A DNA stretch of 64,000 bases, taken from NCBI RefSeq assembly GCF_040546765.1, contig NZ_JBEPOK010000001.1, positions 1,240,001-1,304,000 of the forward strand, given 5' to 3'. How positions within the stretch are numbered: position 1 is the stretch's first letter; each line of letters begins with the position of its first letter. Of this stretch, positions 44,731-54,582 are shown piece by piece. Position numbers and translations under genes: made by a program. The notes under the pieces were generated by a model. That model made no database searches, was not told the origin of the DNA, and saw nothing but the letters and a program-made list of their open reading frames with translations. Source of the stretch: Arthrobacter sp. OAP107 (lineage in GTDB: Bacteria > Actinomycetota > Actinomycetes > Actinomycetales > Micrococcaceae).

Positions 44731-45585
44731 GTGTGGAAAACAGCCCTCCAGCCCCGGTGGATCGCAGGCCTGGTCTTTGCGATCGCCGTTTCGGGTGTCT
44801 TTGTGCTCCTGAGCCAATGGCAGTTCGGCCGTTCCACACAGCCTGAAGTGCCGGTCAACCCCACCACGGAGCAGGTCCAGGCCCTAACGAAAACCCTGCA
44901 GCCCGGCGACTTCTTCCATGGCTCGGCGGCGGACCAGATGGTCACGGCATCCGGCACCTACGACCCGGCCAAACAGGTCCTGGTGCCCAACCGGATCAAG
45001 GACGGCAAGACCGGATACTGGGTGGTCACAGCCTTCGCAGTCGCGGACGCCCCGGCGCTCAAAGGCGTGGCAGCCTCACCGAAAACCTACATACCGGTGG
45101 CCCGCGGCTGGATCGCCGATCCCGCCGACGCCGGCGCCCCGCCGTCGGGCATTATCCGGCTGACCGGACGGCTGCTGCCGTCCGAGGCGCCGGTGCCCAA
45201 CACCGCACCCGCACCCGGACAGGCAACGGCCGTTTCGGTGGCCGAACTCATCAACGCCTGGAACGTCAGCAGCTACCCCGCATTTGTGTCCGCCACGGCG
45301 GAAAAGTCAGGAACGGCCGACGTCGGTGCTGCCGCCGGCAGCGGCCTGGAGCCGCTCGGCATTGCCGCGCAGCCGCCGGCCGCGAAGGTCAACTGGCTGA
45401 ACCTGTTCTACTCCGTGGAGTGGATCGTCTTCGCCGGCTTCGCCCTGTTCATCTGGTGGCGGCTGGTCAAGGACGACTACCGCAGGAGCCTCGAGGACGC
45501 CGAGGACCACGACGCCGATGGCCACAGCCACGGCGGACCAGAACCGACCCAACCCAACGAGATCCAACAAAAGGTACAGCCATGA
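44731..45585 (+). CDS. SURF1-family cytochrome oxidase assembly protein
   Basis: 284 residues with TM helices near residues 10-28 and 224-244 around an outside domain (GTYDPAKQVLVPNR, GYWVVTAFAV, YIPVARGWIADP), as in SURF1 proteins, which help haem a insertion into cytochrome c oxidase. The C-terminal tail is acidic and His-rich (HDADGHSHGG). The start has TAACGT-N6-GTG. It is coupled to the DUF3817 gene by ATGA. Confidence 0.87.
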   Translation: MWKTALQPRWIAGLVFAIAVSGVFVLLSQWQFGRSTQPEVPVNPTTEQVQALTKTLQPGDFFHGSAADQMVTASGTYDPAKQVLVPNRIKDGKTGYWVVTAFAVADAPALKGVAASPKTYIPVARGWIADPADAGAPPSGIIRLTGRLLPSEAPVPNTAPAPGQATAVSVAELINAWNVSSYPAFVSATAEKSGTADVGAAAGSGLEPLGIAAQPPAAKVNWLNLFYSVEWIVFAGFALFIWWRLVKDDYRRSLEDAEDHDADGHSHGGPEPTQPNEIQQKVQP

Positions 45586-46082
45586 TCGAACCCAAGCCGG
45601 CAATCCAGCCCTCCAACCCGACCGGGGCGGCGAAGAAGCGCCGCTTTGGCGGCACGGAGGCGCAGATCCGCTCCGCCCTGAAGTTCTACAAGGTCATGGC
45701 CTACCTCACGGGCGCCATGCTGCTGCTGCTGTGCGCTGAGCTGGTGGCCCGCTACGGCTTCGGCCAGTATCTCTTCGCCGGCGGGACGGACGCCCTGACC
45801 GGCCAGGCGTTCGGCTTCGGGTTCACCCAGGCGGAACCGAAGGGCGTCATCGGCGGGTTCAACGTGTCCGTAACCGTGCTTATCGTTCACGGCTGGATGT
45901 ACGTGGTGTACCTGATGTCCAACTTCCGGCTGTGGTCGCTGATGCGCTGGCCGTTCGCCAAGATGATCCTGCTGGCGCTCGGCGGCGTGGTCCCGTTCCT
46001 GTCCTTCATTGTGGAGAAGAAGTTCCACGCCGAGGTGGAGGCCGAGCTCGCTGCCAACCCGCAGGCCGCCAGCCGCTACTGA
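45582..46082 (+). CDS. DUF3817 membrane protein
   Basis: 166 residues with about three TM segments (near residues 38-58, 88-108 and 117-137). The C-terminus FLSFIVEKKFHAEVEAELAA fits DUF3817, an actinobacterial family of unknown function. The ATG 45582 overlaps the SURF1 stop and has AAAGG upstream; a longer open frame is ignored. guaA follows after 71 bp with its own promoter. Confidence 0.85.
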   Translation: MIEPKPAIQPSNPTGAAKKRRFGGTEAQIRSALKFYKVMAYLTGAMLLLLCAELVARYGFGQYLFAGGTDALTGQAFGFGFTQAEPKGVIGGFNVSVTVLIVHGWMYVVYLMSNFRLWSLMRWPFAKMILLALGGVVPFLSFIVEKKFHAEVEAELAANPQAASRY

Positions 46083-46141
46083 TTTGCGTTCCGTGCATCA
46101 CAGCGGGCCCGCTCAAGATGCGTCGGGGCAAGCCCGCCAAG

Positions 46142-46147
46142 TAGGCT
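46142..46147 (+). promoter_or_regulatory. Leaderless -10 box for guaA
   Basis: TAGGCT lies 6 nt before GTG 46154. Confidence 0.6.
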
Positions 46148-46153
46148 AGTACG

Positions 46154-47743
46154 GTGACTACTCCCACTGCATCCCAGACTTCCCAGAAGCCGGTGCTGGT
46201 TGTTGACTACGGTGCCCAGTACGCGCAGCTGATTGCCCGCCGCGTCCGGGAAGCGAATGTGTATTCGGAAGTGGTTCCGCATACCTACAGCACTGAGCAG
46301 CTCCTGGCCAAGAACCCCGCCGCCATCATCCTCTCCGGCGGACCCGCAAGCGTCTACGCCGACGGCGCCCCGAGTGTTGGCGCCGAGCTGTTCGAAGCCG
46401 GCGTCCCGGTCTTCGGCATCTGCTACGGCTTCCAGGCGATGGCCAACGCCCTCGGCGGCAAGGTGGACAAGACCGGCCTGCGGGAGTACGGCTCCACCCA
46501 GACCACCATCCTCGGCGAAAGCCGCTCCGTCCTCGACGGCATGCCCCAGCACCAGAACACCTGGATGAGCCACGGTGACTCCGTCCACGAGGCTCCCGAG
46601 GGCTTCGAAGTGCTGGCCACCACGGCGGGCGCCGAAGTTGCCGCGTTCGCCAACGAGGAGAAGTGCCTGTACGGCGTGCAGTGGCACCCCGAGGTGAAGC
46701 ACTCCGCCTACGGCCAGCAGGTGCTGGAAAACTTCCTCTTCAAAGGCGCCAAGCTGGAGCAGAACTGGACCACGGGCAACATCCTAGAGGAGCAGGTGGA
46801 GCGCATCCGCCAGCAGATCGGCGATGCCCGGGTCATCTGCGGCCTCTCCGGCGGCGTGGACTCGGCCGTTGCGGCAGCGCTCGTCCAGCGTGCCGTCGGC
46901 GACCAGCTGACCTGTGTCTTCGTTGACCACGGGCTGCTGCGCGAAGGCGAAGCTGAGCAGGTGGAGCGCGACTTCGTCGCCGCCACCGGCGTGAACCTCT
47001 ACGTGGCCAACGAGCAGGAGCGCTTCCAGGCGGCGCTGGCCGGCGTCAGCGATCCCGAAACCAAGCGCAAGATCATCGGCCGCGAATTCATCCGGGCCTT
47101 CGAAGAGGCCGAGCGCGCCATCATCGCCGACGCCGCCGCGCACGGCGAAAAGATCAAGTTCCTGGTGCAGGGCACCCTGTACCCGGACGTCGTCGAATCC
47201 GGCGGCGGCGAAGGCGCAGCGAACATCAAGAGCCACCACAACGTGGGCGGCCTGCCGGAGGACCTGGAGTTCGAGCTCGTCGAACCGCTGCGTGCCCTGT
47301 TCAAGGACGAGGTGCGTGCCGTCGGTGCCCAGCTCGGCCTGCCCCAGGAGATCGTCGGCCGCCAGCCGTTCCCCGGCCCCGGCCTGGGCATCCGCATCGT
47401 CGGCGAAGTCACCAAGGAACGTCTTGACCTGCTGCGCAAAGCCGATGCCATCGCCCGCGCCGAACTGACCGCCGCCGGGCTCGACAACGACGTCTGGCAG
47501 ATGCCCGTGGTGCTGCTCGCGGACGTCCGCAGCGTCGGCGTCCAGGGCGACGGCCGCACCTATGGCCACCCGATCGTGCTGCGCCCCGTCTCCTCCGAGG
47601 ACGCCATGACGGCCGACTGGTCCCGTCTTCCCTACGACCTGCTGGCCCGGATCTCCAACCGGATCACTAACGAGGTGGACGGCGTCAACCGCGTGGTTCT
47701 CGACGTCACCAGCAAGCCGCCGGGAACCATCGAGTGGGAATAG
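46154..47743 (+). CDS. guaA: GMP synthase (glutamine-hydrolysing)
   Basis: Converts XMP to GMP with glutamine and ATP. The 529 residues have an N-terminal glutaminase with [12 protein letters not shown] (nucleophile Cys, about residue 94) and WHPEVKHS. The ATP pyrophosphatase has the [12 protein letters not shown] loop, and the dimer domain ends [12 protein letters not shown]. Same pathway as guaB and guaB3 upstream. Confidence 0.97.
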   Translation: MTTPTASQTSQKPVLVVDYGAQYAQLIARRVREANVYSEVVPHTYSTEQLLAKNPAAIILSGGPASVYADGAPSVGAELFEAGVPVFGICYGFQAMANALGGKVDKTGLREYGSTQTTILGESRSVLDGMPQHQNTWMSHGDSVHEAPEGFEVLATTAGAEVAAFANEEKCLYGVQWHPEVKHSAYGQQVLENFLFKGAKLEQNWTTGNILEEQVERIRQQIGDARVICGLSGGVDSAVAAALVQRAVGDQLTCVFVDHGLLREGEAEQVERDFVAATGVNLYVANEQERFQAALAGVSDPETKRKIIGREFIRAFEEAERAIIADAAAHGEKIKFLVQGTLYPDVVESGGGEGAANIKSHHNVGGLPEDLEFELVEPLRALFKDEVRAVGAQLGLPQEIVGRQPFPGPGLGIRIVGEVTKERLDLLRKADAIARAELTAAGLDNDVWQMPVVLLADVRSVGVQGDGRTYGHPIVLRPVSSEDAMTADWSRLPYDLLARISNRITNEVDGVNRVVLDVTSKPPGTIEWE

Positions 47744-47754
47744 CGTTGTAAAAC

Positions 47755-47782
47755 TGGCCGGCCTCCGCAGGGAGGCCGGCCA
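47755..47782 (+). terminator. Terminator after guaA
   Basis: TGGCCGGCCTCC and GGAGGCCGGCCA form a perfect 12-bp stem with a GCAG loop, followed by TTTT. Confidence 0.9.
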
Positions 47783-47889
47783 TTTTGCATTCCCGGGCAT
47801 CGCATCCGGCACGGCGGGCAACGGTGCGAAATGCGCCGCAACTTGGGCCGTCCCAGTGTTGCGGTCTCTCAACCGCGGCGGTTTCCGGC

Positions 47890-47895
47890 TACGCT
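47890..47895 (+). promoter_or_regulatory. Leaderless -10 box for the helicase-like gene
   Basis: TACGCT lies 7 nt before ATG 47903. This decides the start over GTG or ATG codons further upstream. Confidence 0.55.
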
Positions 47896-47902
47896 CGAAA
47901 CT

Positions 47903-50900
47903 ATGCCCGTATGGTCCAAGGCGTCATCACGCGCAAGCGCAGAAAAGAAGGCAGTAGTGTCAGTAGGTCAGGTCGACTCCGAGGGTTCGGAGGAGCTCAG
48001 GAAGTGGCTGTCCGGGCTCAAGCCCGTTACAGGGGCAGACACCATGCTGCGCTTCACCAAGACGCCCGAAGGTTCCATCGACCTCACGCACGCGCACCCT
48101 TCGGGCCTGGCGCAGCTGATGGCCGGGCGGCGGACGCGGCTCTCCACGCTGATCCGCGACCAGCAGCAGTACGTCGTGGCCGCACGGGCCTGCCGGAACC
48201 TGCGCTCGAAGATTTTCGAACTGGCCAATGACCGCGGCATCGAGGCCGGGTACTTTTCGGCCGGTACGGTGGTGTGGACCTCCGCCGTCGGCGGCAAGCC
48301 GCAGCGCGTCTCGGCACCGGTGATGCTGACCGCCATGTCGCTGACCATCCGGCCCGGCGAAGACGACTACGAACTCCAGCTCACGGAGCAGGCGCGTATC
48401 AACCCCGCCCTGATCCGTCACCTCAAGACCATCCACGGGATCGTGTTCGACGTGAACGCAGTGACCCGGATGGCGTACAGTACCGCTCGTTTCGACCCCC
48501 TGCCCGTGCTGGACCGGATCAGCACCTTGGTCAAGCCGATCCACGGCGCCGAGGTGGAGCACAACCTGCTGGTCTCGACCTTCGCCGACCTTTCGGGGAA
48601 CCTCGACGATCCGTGGATCAACGGGCAGAACACGCTGGTGGCCTCGCTGGCCAAGGCGGCGGCGGGTGAAGTCGTGGACGTGCCCGCGCTCGAGCCCGGA
48701 CGCTTTCCGAGCGTGGACGAGCGTGACCCTGCTGAGGAGCTCCTGCTCCTCGACGCCGACACCGACCAGCAGTATGTGATCGACGCCGTTCGTGCAGGGG
48801 ACTCCCTGGTGGTGAGCAGCCCGCCCGGCACCGGCCAGACGCAGACGGCCATCAACACCATTGGTGCCCTCGTGGACGAAGGCAAGACCGTCCTGGTGGT
48901 GGGGGACCGACGTGCCAGCCTCAACGAAGTGGCCGGACGTCTCGAAAACCTGGGCCTGGACTCCATCCTTTTCCAGCTGTCCGGAAACGCCGCGCCGCAG
49001 CAGCTCAAGGGACAGCTGGTGCGCGCCATCGTGCGCAACGAGAAGGCCCAGGAGCCGCAGCTCGGCAGCCTGCACAAGACCCTCACCGAGCACCGCCACG
49101 CGCTTGTGGACCACGTCGCGTCGCTGCACAACGTCCGGCAGCGGTGGGGCTGCTCGCCGTACCAGGCCATGCAGTCGCTCGCGGAGCTGACGTCCATCCA
49201 GCCGGCTCCGGCCACCACCGTACGCCTGAAGCGCAGCGTCCTGGACAGCATCCGGGACCGCGAGGAGCTGGCTGGCCGGCTGAAACGTGCCGCCGAACTC
49301 GGTGCGTTCAGCAGGGCATCCACCACCAGCCCCTGGCACGGGGCGCGGCTGGTGACGCGCAAGGAAACCGAGGAAGCCCAGGAGCTGGCGCGTGCGGTGG
49401 CGAACAAGCTGCCGCTGCTGCAGGACCGGATGAAGGATGTGGCCAGCCACGCCGAAATCCGGCTGGGCACCACCTTTGCCGAATGGGGCTCCCAGCTCAA
49501 GCTTTTGGTGGCCGTCCGCGAAAGCCTGGACAAGTTCACCCCGGATATCTTTGACCGGCCCGTGACCGACCTTATTTCCGCGACCGCGTCGTCCTCCTGG
49601 CGCAGGGAGCGGGGCATCGACATGGCCTCCATGCAGCGGTCCCGCCTGCGCCGGGTGGCCAAGGAGTATGTCCGACCCGGTGTGCACATTGCCGACCTTC
49701 ACAGTTCGCTGGTGCTGGTGCAGGAACAGCGTGCCCAGTGGGCCGGGTACGCCACCACGCAGCGGCACCCGGCCGTCCCCTCCGGCCTGGCCGAGATCAG
49801 CATCATGCACCGCGGACTGACCCGCGAGATGAAGATGCTGGGTGAGGCCCTGCGGCATACCGCTGCCGGCGGCTCGCTCGAAAACGTTCCTTACCCGGAG
49901 CTCATGGAGCGCCTCGAACGGCTGGTCGCGGACACGCAGACACTGCAGACCCTGCCCGAGCGCACACTGCTCATCGAGAACATGCGCGAGCACGGGCTGG
50001 GCGAACTGCTTGCAGACCTCTCGGAACGCGAGGTCGGTGCCGGGTCCGTCGCTGCCGAACTCGACCTCGCCTGGTGGCAGTCGGCGCTCGAAGCGATGAT
50101 CAGCGGCGACGACTACCTGGCCATGTCCGACGGCGACGCGCTGCGCCAGCTTGAGGCGGAGTACCGGCTCGCCGACAACGCCCACATCGCCAGCGGCGCA
50201 GGCCGGCTGCGGTGGAAGCTGGCCGAGCGTTGGCGTGCCGGGATCGAGGAGCATGCCCGCCAGGCCGACCTGCTCCGCAGCCTGCTCAAGGACGGGCGTG
50301 TCACGCTGGCTGCGCTGACGGCACAGGCACCCGGGTTGGTTCCCATGCTGGTGCCTGTCTGGTCGGTCAGTCCCTACCTCATGACCGGACTCCTGCCTGC
50401 CGAGCAAAAGTTCGACGCCGTGGTGATCCTCGACGCGGAGGCGACGTCGCTGCAGGCGGTCCTCCCCGCCGTCGCCCGTGCCCGGCAGGTGATCGCGTTT
50501 GGCGACGACAAGATCGCCAGCCCGCGAACTTTTACCGTTGCGGTGGAGCGGCTCGCTGCCGGCGAGCAGTCGCACCAGAGCGTCGAAAGTGCGTTCACGG
50601 CGCTTTCTGCGGTGCTGCCGACGGCGCCGCTGCGCTCCGTCTACCGCGCGGTGGACGAGGACCTGGTGCTGCAGCTGAGCAAGAACTTTTACGACGGCGG
50701 CCTCCGCCGCCTCCCCGAGGGCCAGTCGGCCACCGGACTGGACCGTGCGCTGACGGTGGAGTACCTGCCCGACGGCACCGGTCTGCCCAGCGCCGACCAT
50801 GAGGGCGTCGAATCGGTGGTGGCCGAGGTGAACCGGGTGGTGGAACTGGTGTTCGAGCACGCGCGGCTCCGGCCCCGGACCTCGCTGGCGGTGGTGACTG

Positions 50901-52111
50901 CCAGCCTCCGGCACGCGGCCCGCATCGGTGAGTCCATCCGGCTGCAGCTGCCCAACCATCTGTCGCTGTCCGGGTTCTTTACGGCAGGTGATGAATCCTT
51001 CCGGGTGGTGGACCTGGAGCGCGCCCAGGGGCTTGTCCGCGACCGCGTGATCTTCTCGCCGGGCTACGGGCGGACGCCGCACGGCCGCGCCCTGCACAGC
51101 TTCGGCCCGCTGTCCGCCGAGGGCGGCAGGGCCAAGTTTGCCCTGGCCATGACCCGGGCTCGGCAGTCGCTGCATGTGCTGACGTGCTTCAAGCCAGAGG
51201 ACCTTGACCGGACGCGGCTGGCCCACGGCGCCGTCGACCTCTTCGAACTCCTCGACCGGGAGATCTCGGGCAACACCGACCTGGGGACACCTGCCTCCCG
51301 GGCGGCTGCCAGCGAACAGGCGCTGGGGGCCGATCCGCTGGTGGCCGACCTCGGCGACCGGCTGCGTGCCCGCGGCGCCCGCGTCTGGCACCAGTACGAC
51401 GGTGCCATCGACGTGGTGGCCGCAGCTGATCCGCTCAGCACCATGGGCCAGGACGAGGCCGACATTCCACGTCCGGTAGCCATCGAATCGGACGGCACCG
51501 AGCAGTACCGCCAGATGACTGTCCGGGAACGCAGCCGGCTGCGCCCGCAGCTGCTGGAACGGCTCGGCTGGCGGTACATGCCGCTGTGGACCATCGAGGT
51601 CTTCACCGATCCCTCGGCCTGCGCCGACAGGATCGGCGGATACCTCGGGCTTGAGAAGCCGGCCCTTCCCGCGCGCTCTGTAGGTGCGCCGGGATTCTTC
51701 CTGGATGACGACGTCAGCACCCTCGCCGTGGGCAATTTCGACTCTGAGGCGGGGGAAGAGACCGGATACGCGAACATGGATGATCGTTTCGGCGACGCCG
51801 CGAACGGCGACGGCCCGAACGGTAGCGATGCGGACATGAGTGGCTGGGACGCACCAGGCCGGAACGCAACGGAAGCGTCTTCGGAGCACGCGGTCCCGCA
51901 GCACGCGGTGTCGGAGGGGTCGGACCAGACCGTTTCGGATGAGACGGACACTGATCAGCAGGACGTGGATCAGGCAGAGGCTCATCGGGCCAGGGTTGCC
52001 CCCGCAGACGGCGGCCCTGCTGCTTACGACGCAGCCGGCGCCGGAGTGGGCTTCCGTTCGGAAGCCAGGCAGGACGGGCTGGCCACGGAACGGAAGGAGG
52101 GCCCGCTGTGA
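47903..52111 (+). CDS. Large DUF4011/SF1 helicase-like protein with degenerate ATPase motifs and REase-like C-terminus
   Basis: 1402 residues. Order seen: N-terminal DUF4011-like region (RDQQQYVVAARACRNLRSKIFELA), Walker A-like SSPPGTGQTQT at about 305-315 where Gln312 replaces the Lys, and VVILDAEATSL near 844 where motif II would read Asp-Glu. Then come GDDKIASP (motif III-like) and FALAMTRARQSLHVL (motif VI-like). The C-terminal part has a DUF559/MTES_1575-like nuclease fold (ADLGDRLRARGARVWHQYDGAIDVV, VAIESDGTEQY, LLERLGWRYMPLWTIEVFTDP). About 180 acidic, low-complexity residues end it. ATPase activity is doubtful, so a scaffold or nuclease role is possible. It is coupled to a 95-residue gene. 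Confidence 0.8.
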   Translation: MPVWSKASSRASAEKKAVVSVGQVDSEGSEELRKWLSGLKPVTGADTMLRFTKTPEGSIDLTHAHPSGLAQLMAGRRTRLSTLIRDQQQYVVAARACRNLRSKIFELANDRGIEAGYFSAGTVVWTSAVGGKPQRVSAPVMLTAMSLTIRPGEDDYELQLTEQARINPALIRHLKTIHGIVFDVNAVTRMAYSTARFDPLPVLDRISTLVKPIHGAEVEHNLLVSTFADLSGNLDDPWINGQNTLVASLAKAAAGEVVDVPALEPGRFPSVDERDPAEELLLLDADTDQQYVIDAVRAGDSLVVSSPPGTGQTQTAINTIGALVDEGKTVLVVGDRRASLNEVAGRLENLGLDSILFQLSGNAAPQQLKGQLVRAIVRNEKAQEPQLGSLHKTLTEHRHALVDHVASLHNVRQRWGCSPYQAMQSLAELTSIQPAPATTVRLKRSVLDSIRDREELAGRLKRAAELGAFSRASTTSPWHGARLVTRKETEEAQELARAVANKLPLLQDRMKDVASHAEIRLGTTFAEWGSQLKLLVAVRESLDKFTPDIFDRPVTDLISATASSSWRRERGIDMASMQRSRLRRVAKEYVRPGVHIADLHSSLVLVQEQRAQWAGYATTQRHPAVPSGLAEISIMHRGLTREMKMLGEALRHTAAGGSLENVPYPELMERLERLVADTQTLQTLPERTLLIENMREHGLGELLADLSEREVGAGSVAAELDLAWWQSALEAMISGDDYLAMSDGDALRQLEAEYRLADNAHIASGAGRLRWKLAERWRAGIEEHARQADLLRSLLKDGRVTLAALTAQAPGLVPMLVPVWSVSPYLMTGLLPAEQKFDAVVILDAEATSLQAVLPAVARARQVIAFGDDKIASPRTFTVAVERLAAGEQSHQSVESAFTALSAVLPTAPLRSVYRAVDEDLVLQLSKNFYDGGLRRLPEGQSATGLDRALTVEYLPDGTGLPSADHEGVESVVAEVNRVVELVFEHARLRPRTSLAVVTASLRHAARIGESIRLQLPNHLSLSGFFTAGDESFRVVDLERAQGLVRDRVIFSPGYGRTPHGRALHSFGPLSAEGGRAKFALAMTRARQSLHVLTCFKPEDLDRTRLAHGAVDLFELLDREISGNTDLGTPASRAAASEQALGADPLVADLGDRLRARGARVWHQYDGAIDVVAAADPLSTMGQDEADIPRPVAIESDGTEQYRQMTVRERSRLRPQLLERLGWRYMPLWTIEVFTDPSACADRIGGYLGLEKPALPARSVGAPGFFLDDDVSTLAVGNFDSEAGEETGYANMDDRFGDAANGDGPNGSDADMSGWDAPGRNATEASSEHAVPQHAVSEGSDQTVSDETDTDQQDVDQAEAHRARVAPADGGPAAYDAAGAGVGFRSEARQDGLATERKEGPL

Positions 52112-52395
52112 CATCCGACGCCGGGGCCGAACGCCAAGACCGGACCGAAGGCAAAGACCGGACCAGGCGTGAAGACGCGGCAGGGCGTGAAGACGCTGCC
52201 GAACGCAAAGATGAGAAGCCGGCGGCACCGGCGAAGCCCGTAAAAGGCCGCCGTGCCACAGGCGGCGGGCAGCAGCGGACGGGCGTGGTCCCCGCCAGGG
52301 CCGCCGAGGACGATCCCCGCTCCTGGGGCGACGCAGAGTCCGGCAACGACCACGACGCCTGGCTGAAGGAGCAGAAGCCCCCGCACTGGGGCTGA
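52108..52395 (+). CDS. Small charged protein coupled to the helicase-like gene
   Basis: 95 residues. The first 45 are charged, repetitive and disordered-looking (RREDAAGREDAAERKDEK). The C-terminus DPRSWGDAESGNDHDAWLKE then KPPHWG is well ordered and looks conserved in Micrococcaceae. GTG 52108 overlaps the upstream stop (GTGA) and follows AAGGAGGG, so it is made with the helicase-like protein. Function unknown; a partner role is inferred from coupling. Confidence 0.75.
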   Translation: MTSDAGAERQDRTEGKDRTRREDAAGREDAAERKDEKPAAPAKPVKGRRATGGGQQRTGVVPARAAEDDPRSWGDAESGNDHDAWLKEQKPPHWG

Positions 52396-52434
52396 GCAAT
52401 CGCGCAAACAGGATGCGCATCCGAGGAGACTGGC

Positions 52435-53181
52435 TCACCGGGCACCGGATCCCACCAGCACGAAAAACAGCTTTCCCTGGGTGGACGCACCTGCCAGCGC
52501 ACTGGCTTGCGCAGGGGTGGCCGCCACCACCAACAGCCCGTCCGAGTCCCCGGCAGCAAGCCATTGGCCGCTTTGGCCTTCCTGACCGGAGGTCCAGAGA
52601 ACGGGCACTGATTGGGCGAGTACTTTGGATGTTGATGCCTGCTCATAGCCGTTGCCGCTTGTCAGGACCACGTTCACGAGCTGGCCGGGGGACACCAGCT
52701 GGATGGAGGACGGGTCGGCCATCCGGAGCGGGACCGCGGCGGACCCGGGCGGCGCTCCCGTCAGCAGGCCCGGCCCAACGAGCTGTGCATCGGTGAGGAG
52801 CTGGCCCTGGCGAAGCGGCGCTGCCAGCTGCCTGCCGGCCAGCCCGGCGCTGTCGGCAAAGGTCCCCTCCGGGACCATGGCCGGCGGGACGCTGACGGTC
52901 CTGACGTCACTCCCGCCGAGGTTCACTCCGGCCGGAAGGTCACGGGCAGCGGCCAGGACGCGCACGGTCTGGGCAGGGGCAGGAGTGAGCTGGTGGACGG
53001 CGATCCCGGCGGCTGCGCAGAGGAGGAGCGCCACGGCCAGGCGGCGGTTGCGGTTCAGCCACCCGGCGAGGCGCCTTCCGCGCGGGCGGGGACGGGCGGC
53101 GGAAGCGGGCAAGGCGTTGCGGCGTGCAGGACGAACGGCCGGGCGCGATGCCCTCGCGGGGAAGATTCCGGTAGCTGGCAT
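52435..53181 (-). CDS. SAF-domain (CpaB/RcpC-like) single-pass membrane protein
   Basis: 248 residues. A basic N-terminus (about 45 residues) is followed by one TM segment, RLAVALLLCAAAGIAVHQL. The SAF domain begins TVRVLAAARDLPAGVNLGGSDVRTVSVPPAMVPEG and continues with RQLAAPLRQGQLLTDAQLVG. SAF domains occur in Flp pilus CpaB proteins, but no pilus genes are nearby. In many actinobacteria such a gene lies beside fmdB and mscL; fmdB is here, mscL is not. Confidence 0.82.
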   Translation of the reverse strand: MPATGIFPARASRPAVRPARRNALPASAARPRPRGRRLAGWLNRNRRLAVALLLCAAAGIAVHQLTPAPAQTVRVLAAARDLPAGVNLGGSDVRTVSVPPAMVPEGTFADSAGLAGRQLAAPLRQGQLLTDAQLVGPGLLTGAPPGSAAVPLRMADPSSIQLVSPGQLVNVVLTSGNGYEQASTSKVLAQSVPVLWTSGQEGQSGQWLAAGDSDGLLVVAATPAQASALAGASTQGKLFFVLVGSGAR

Positions 53182-53248
53182 GCCGCCACGCTACGGGCCC
53201 TCCCGTGGCGCACAACAGGTGCTCGCAGCCGTATGTGGAAAAGCCACG

Positions 53249-53357
53249 GCCGCCGTCGTACTACCCAGCCCAAGCGCGAACAGACACTTGAGCCCCCGAG
53301 CCTGCCGCCGCCGTCGTACGGTCCAGCCAAGCGCGAAGGGACACCCAAGCCCCCCGG
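53249..53357. repeat. Imperfect 50-bp direct repeat pair
   Basis: Copies at 53249-53299 and 53307-53357 share GCCGCCGTCGTAC, then CAAGCGCGAA, then GACAC and a C-rich end, with a few mismatches and small indels. No gene lies here. Confidence 0.75.
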
Positions 53358-53377
53358 GAGTGCCCGCGGGATACAAA

Positions 53378-53410
53378 AGAGTCCGGCCGTGGTGAACCCG
53401 GCCGGACTCT
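53378..53410 (-). terminator. Terminator after the fmdB-type gene
   Basis: AGAGTCCGGCCG and CGGCCGGACTCT form a perfect 12-bp stem. On the minus strand TTTTGT follows. Confidence 0.85.
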
Positions 53411-53446
53411 CGGAGCTCAATGGCGGCAGGTGCCGCGGAAAACCGC

Positions 53447-53734
53447 CTAGCTCGCGGCGGCAGCTGCCGGGGCAGCGGATGAGGCAGAGGACGAGGAAGC
53501 CGCAGGGGTGGCCGGCGCTGACGCAGCGGGGGAAGGCGAAACGGTGCTTCCCTTGGAATCGCGCGAATCAGTCCGGTAGAAGCCGGAGCCCTTGAAGACA
53601 ACGCCCACGCTGTTGAACTTCTTGCGCAGCGTGCCCTGGCACTCGGGGCAGGACGTCAGAGTGCTGTCGGTGAAAGACTGCACGATGTCGAAGGCATGGC
53701 TGCAATCCTTGCAGGCATAGGCATACGTGGGCAC
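53447..53734 (-). CDS. FmdB-family zinc ribbon protein
   Basis: 95 residues. The N-terminal half is a zinc ribbon with Cys pairs in ACKDCSHAF and SCPECQG. The GTG 53734 start (MPTYAYACKDC) has GAGGAGG upstream. The last 35 residues are a Ser/Ala/Pro-rich tail. It may regulate transcription or bind RNA; function is unproven. It is followed by a strong terminator. Cotranscription with fthC is possible. Confidence 0.9.
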   Translation of the reverse strand: MPTYAYACKDCSHAFDIVQSFTDSTLTSCPECQGTLRKKFNSVGVVFKGSGFYRTDSRDSKGSTVSPSPAASAPATPAASSSSASSAAPAAAAAS

Positions 53735-53882
53735 TGTAGATCCTCCTCTTGGACAAACGACAGGTCCCGTGCTGCCTGGTCTCATTTTCCCGGTTTCTCC
53801 TTGACGGATCACCGCGGACGAAATGACTCCATTAGCAGTCGCAGGGCCTGAGTGCCAATTCTAGCACCCCGTCCGGGCGAGG

Positions 53883-54494
53883 TCACGCGAAGGCTACCAG
53901 ACCGGAGGGCATGAGCACTGCCTCGACGGGACGGTCGAAGTCTTCGGCCGGGATGGTCTGAGCGGGCAGGAGCTCAGCGTCGTAGATGATGGCAGCCTTC
54001 GGGAGGTGCAGCCCGCCGGCATTGGCTGCGGCCAGGAACTTGTCGTAATAGCCGCCGCCCTGCCCGATTCTGTTGCCGCTGCGGTCCACCGCAGTGGCCG
54101 GCATGAACATTCCGGCGGCAGTCCGCACCGTGTCCAGGCCGTGGCGCTCGCCTGCCGGTTCCTGAATGGGCGCATACCTGCTGCGGACGAACTCGCTGTC
54201 CGGGGTCCAGAAGACCCAGCTGAGCTCCCGGTCCGGTTCGCAGACCGGGAGCAGGATGCTGTGGCCAGCCTCATGCAGCGCGTGCAGCAGGGGAAGGGTC
54301 GGCGGTTCGAAATCGACGCCGAGGTAGGCGGTGAAGGTGGCTGGCCTGCCCGCAGCGATGGCCTCGGCCCAGGGCAGACCATGGGTAGCGATGCCCTCGC
54401 CGGCCATTGCGAGGTCTGTTGCTGTCATCGTGGCCCGGATCTGCCGGTGCTGCGAACGGATCCCGTCCTTCGACGGCATGGTCCCTGTTGGCAT
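53883..54494 (-). CDS. 5-Formyltetrahydrofolate cyclo-ligase
   Basis: Converts 5-formyl-THF to 5,10-methenyl-THF with ATP. 203 residues from ATG 54494, which has AAAGGATG 6 nt upstream; ATG 54503 and a long open upstream frame also exist. KDGIRSQHRQIRA, PVCEPDRELSW and the signature GNRIGQGGGYYDKFL are present. It is divergent from galU, as in many actinobacteria. Confidence 0.92.
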   Translation of the reverse strand: MPTGTMPSKDGIRSQHRQIRATMTATDLAMAGEGIATHGLPWAEAIAAGRPATFTAYLGVDFEPPTLPLLHALHEAGHSILLPVCEPDRELSWVFWTPDSEFVRSRYAPIQEPAGERHGLDTVRTAAGMFMPATAVDRSGNRIGQGGGYYDKFLAAANAGGLHLPKAAIIYDAELLPAQTIPAEDFDRPVEAVLMPSGLVAFA

Positions 54495-54570
54495 GGATTT
54501 CATCCTTTGTCGCGGCGGCAGGCGGCCGGGCCGCTGCCGGAAGCATTTACCGTATGAATGTTCCCTCGGA

Positions 54571-54576
54571 TAGATT
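54571..54576 (+). promoter_or_regulatory. Leaderless -10 box for galU
   Basis: TAGATT lies 6 nt before GTG 54583. Confidence 0.6.
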
Positions 54577-54582
54577 AGACCA

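Noticed and set aside
47960..52564. 1534-codon antisense ORF opposite the helicase-like gene
   Set aside because: It mirrors the codon pattern of the sense gene, its protein shows no domain, and such shadows are common at this GC content.
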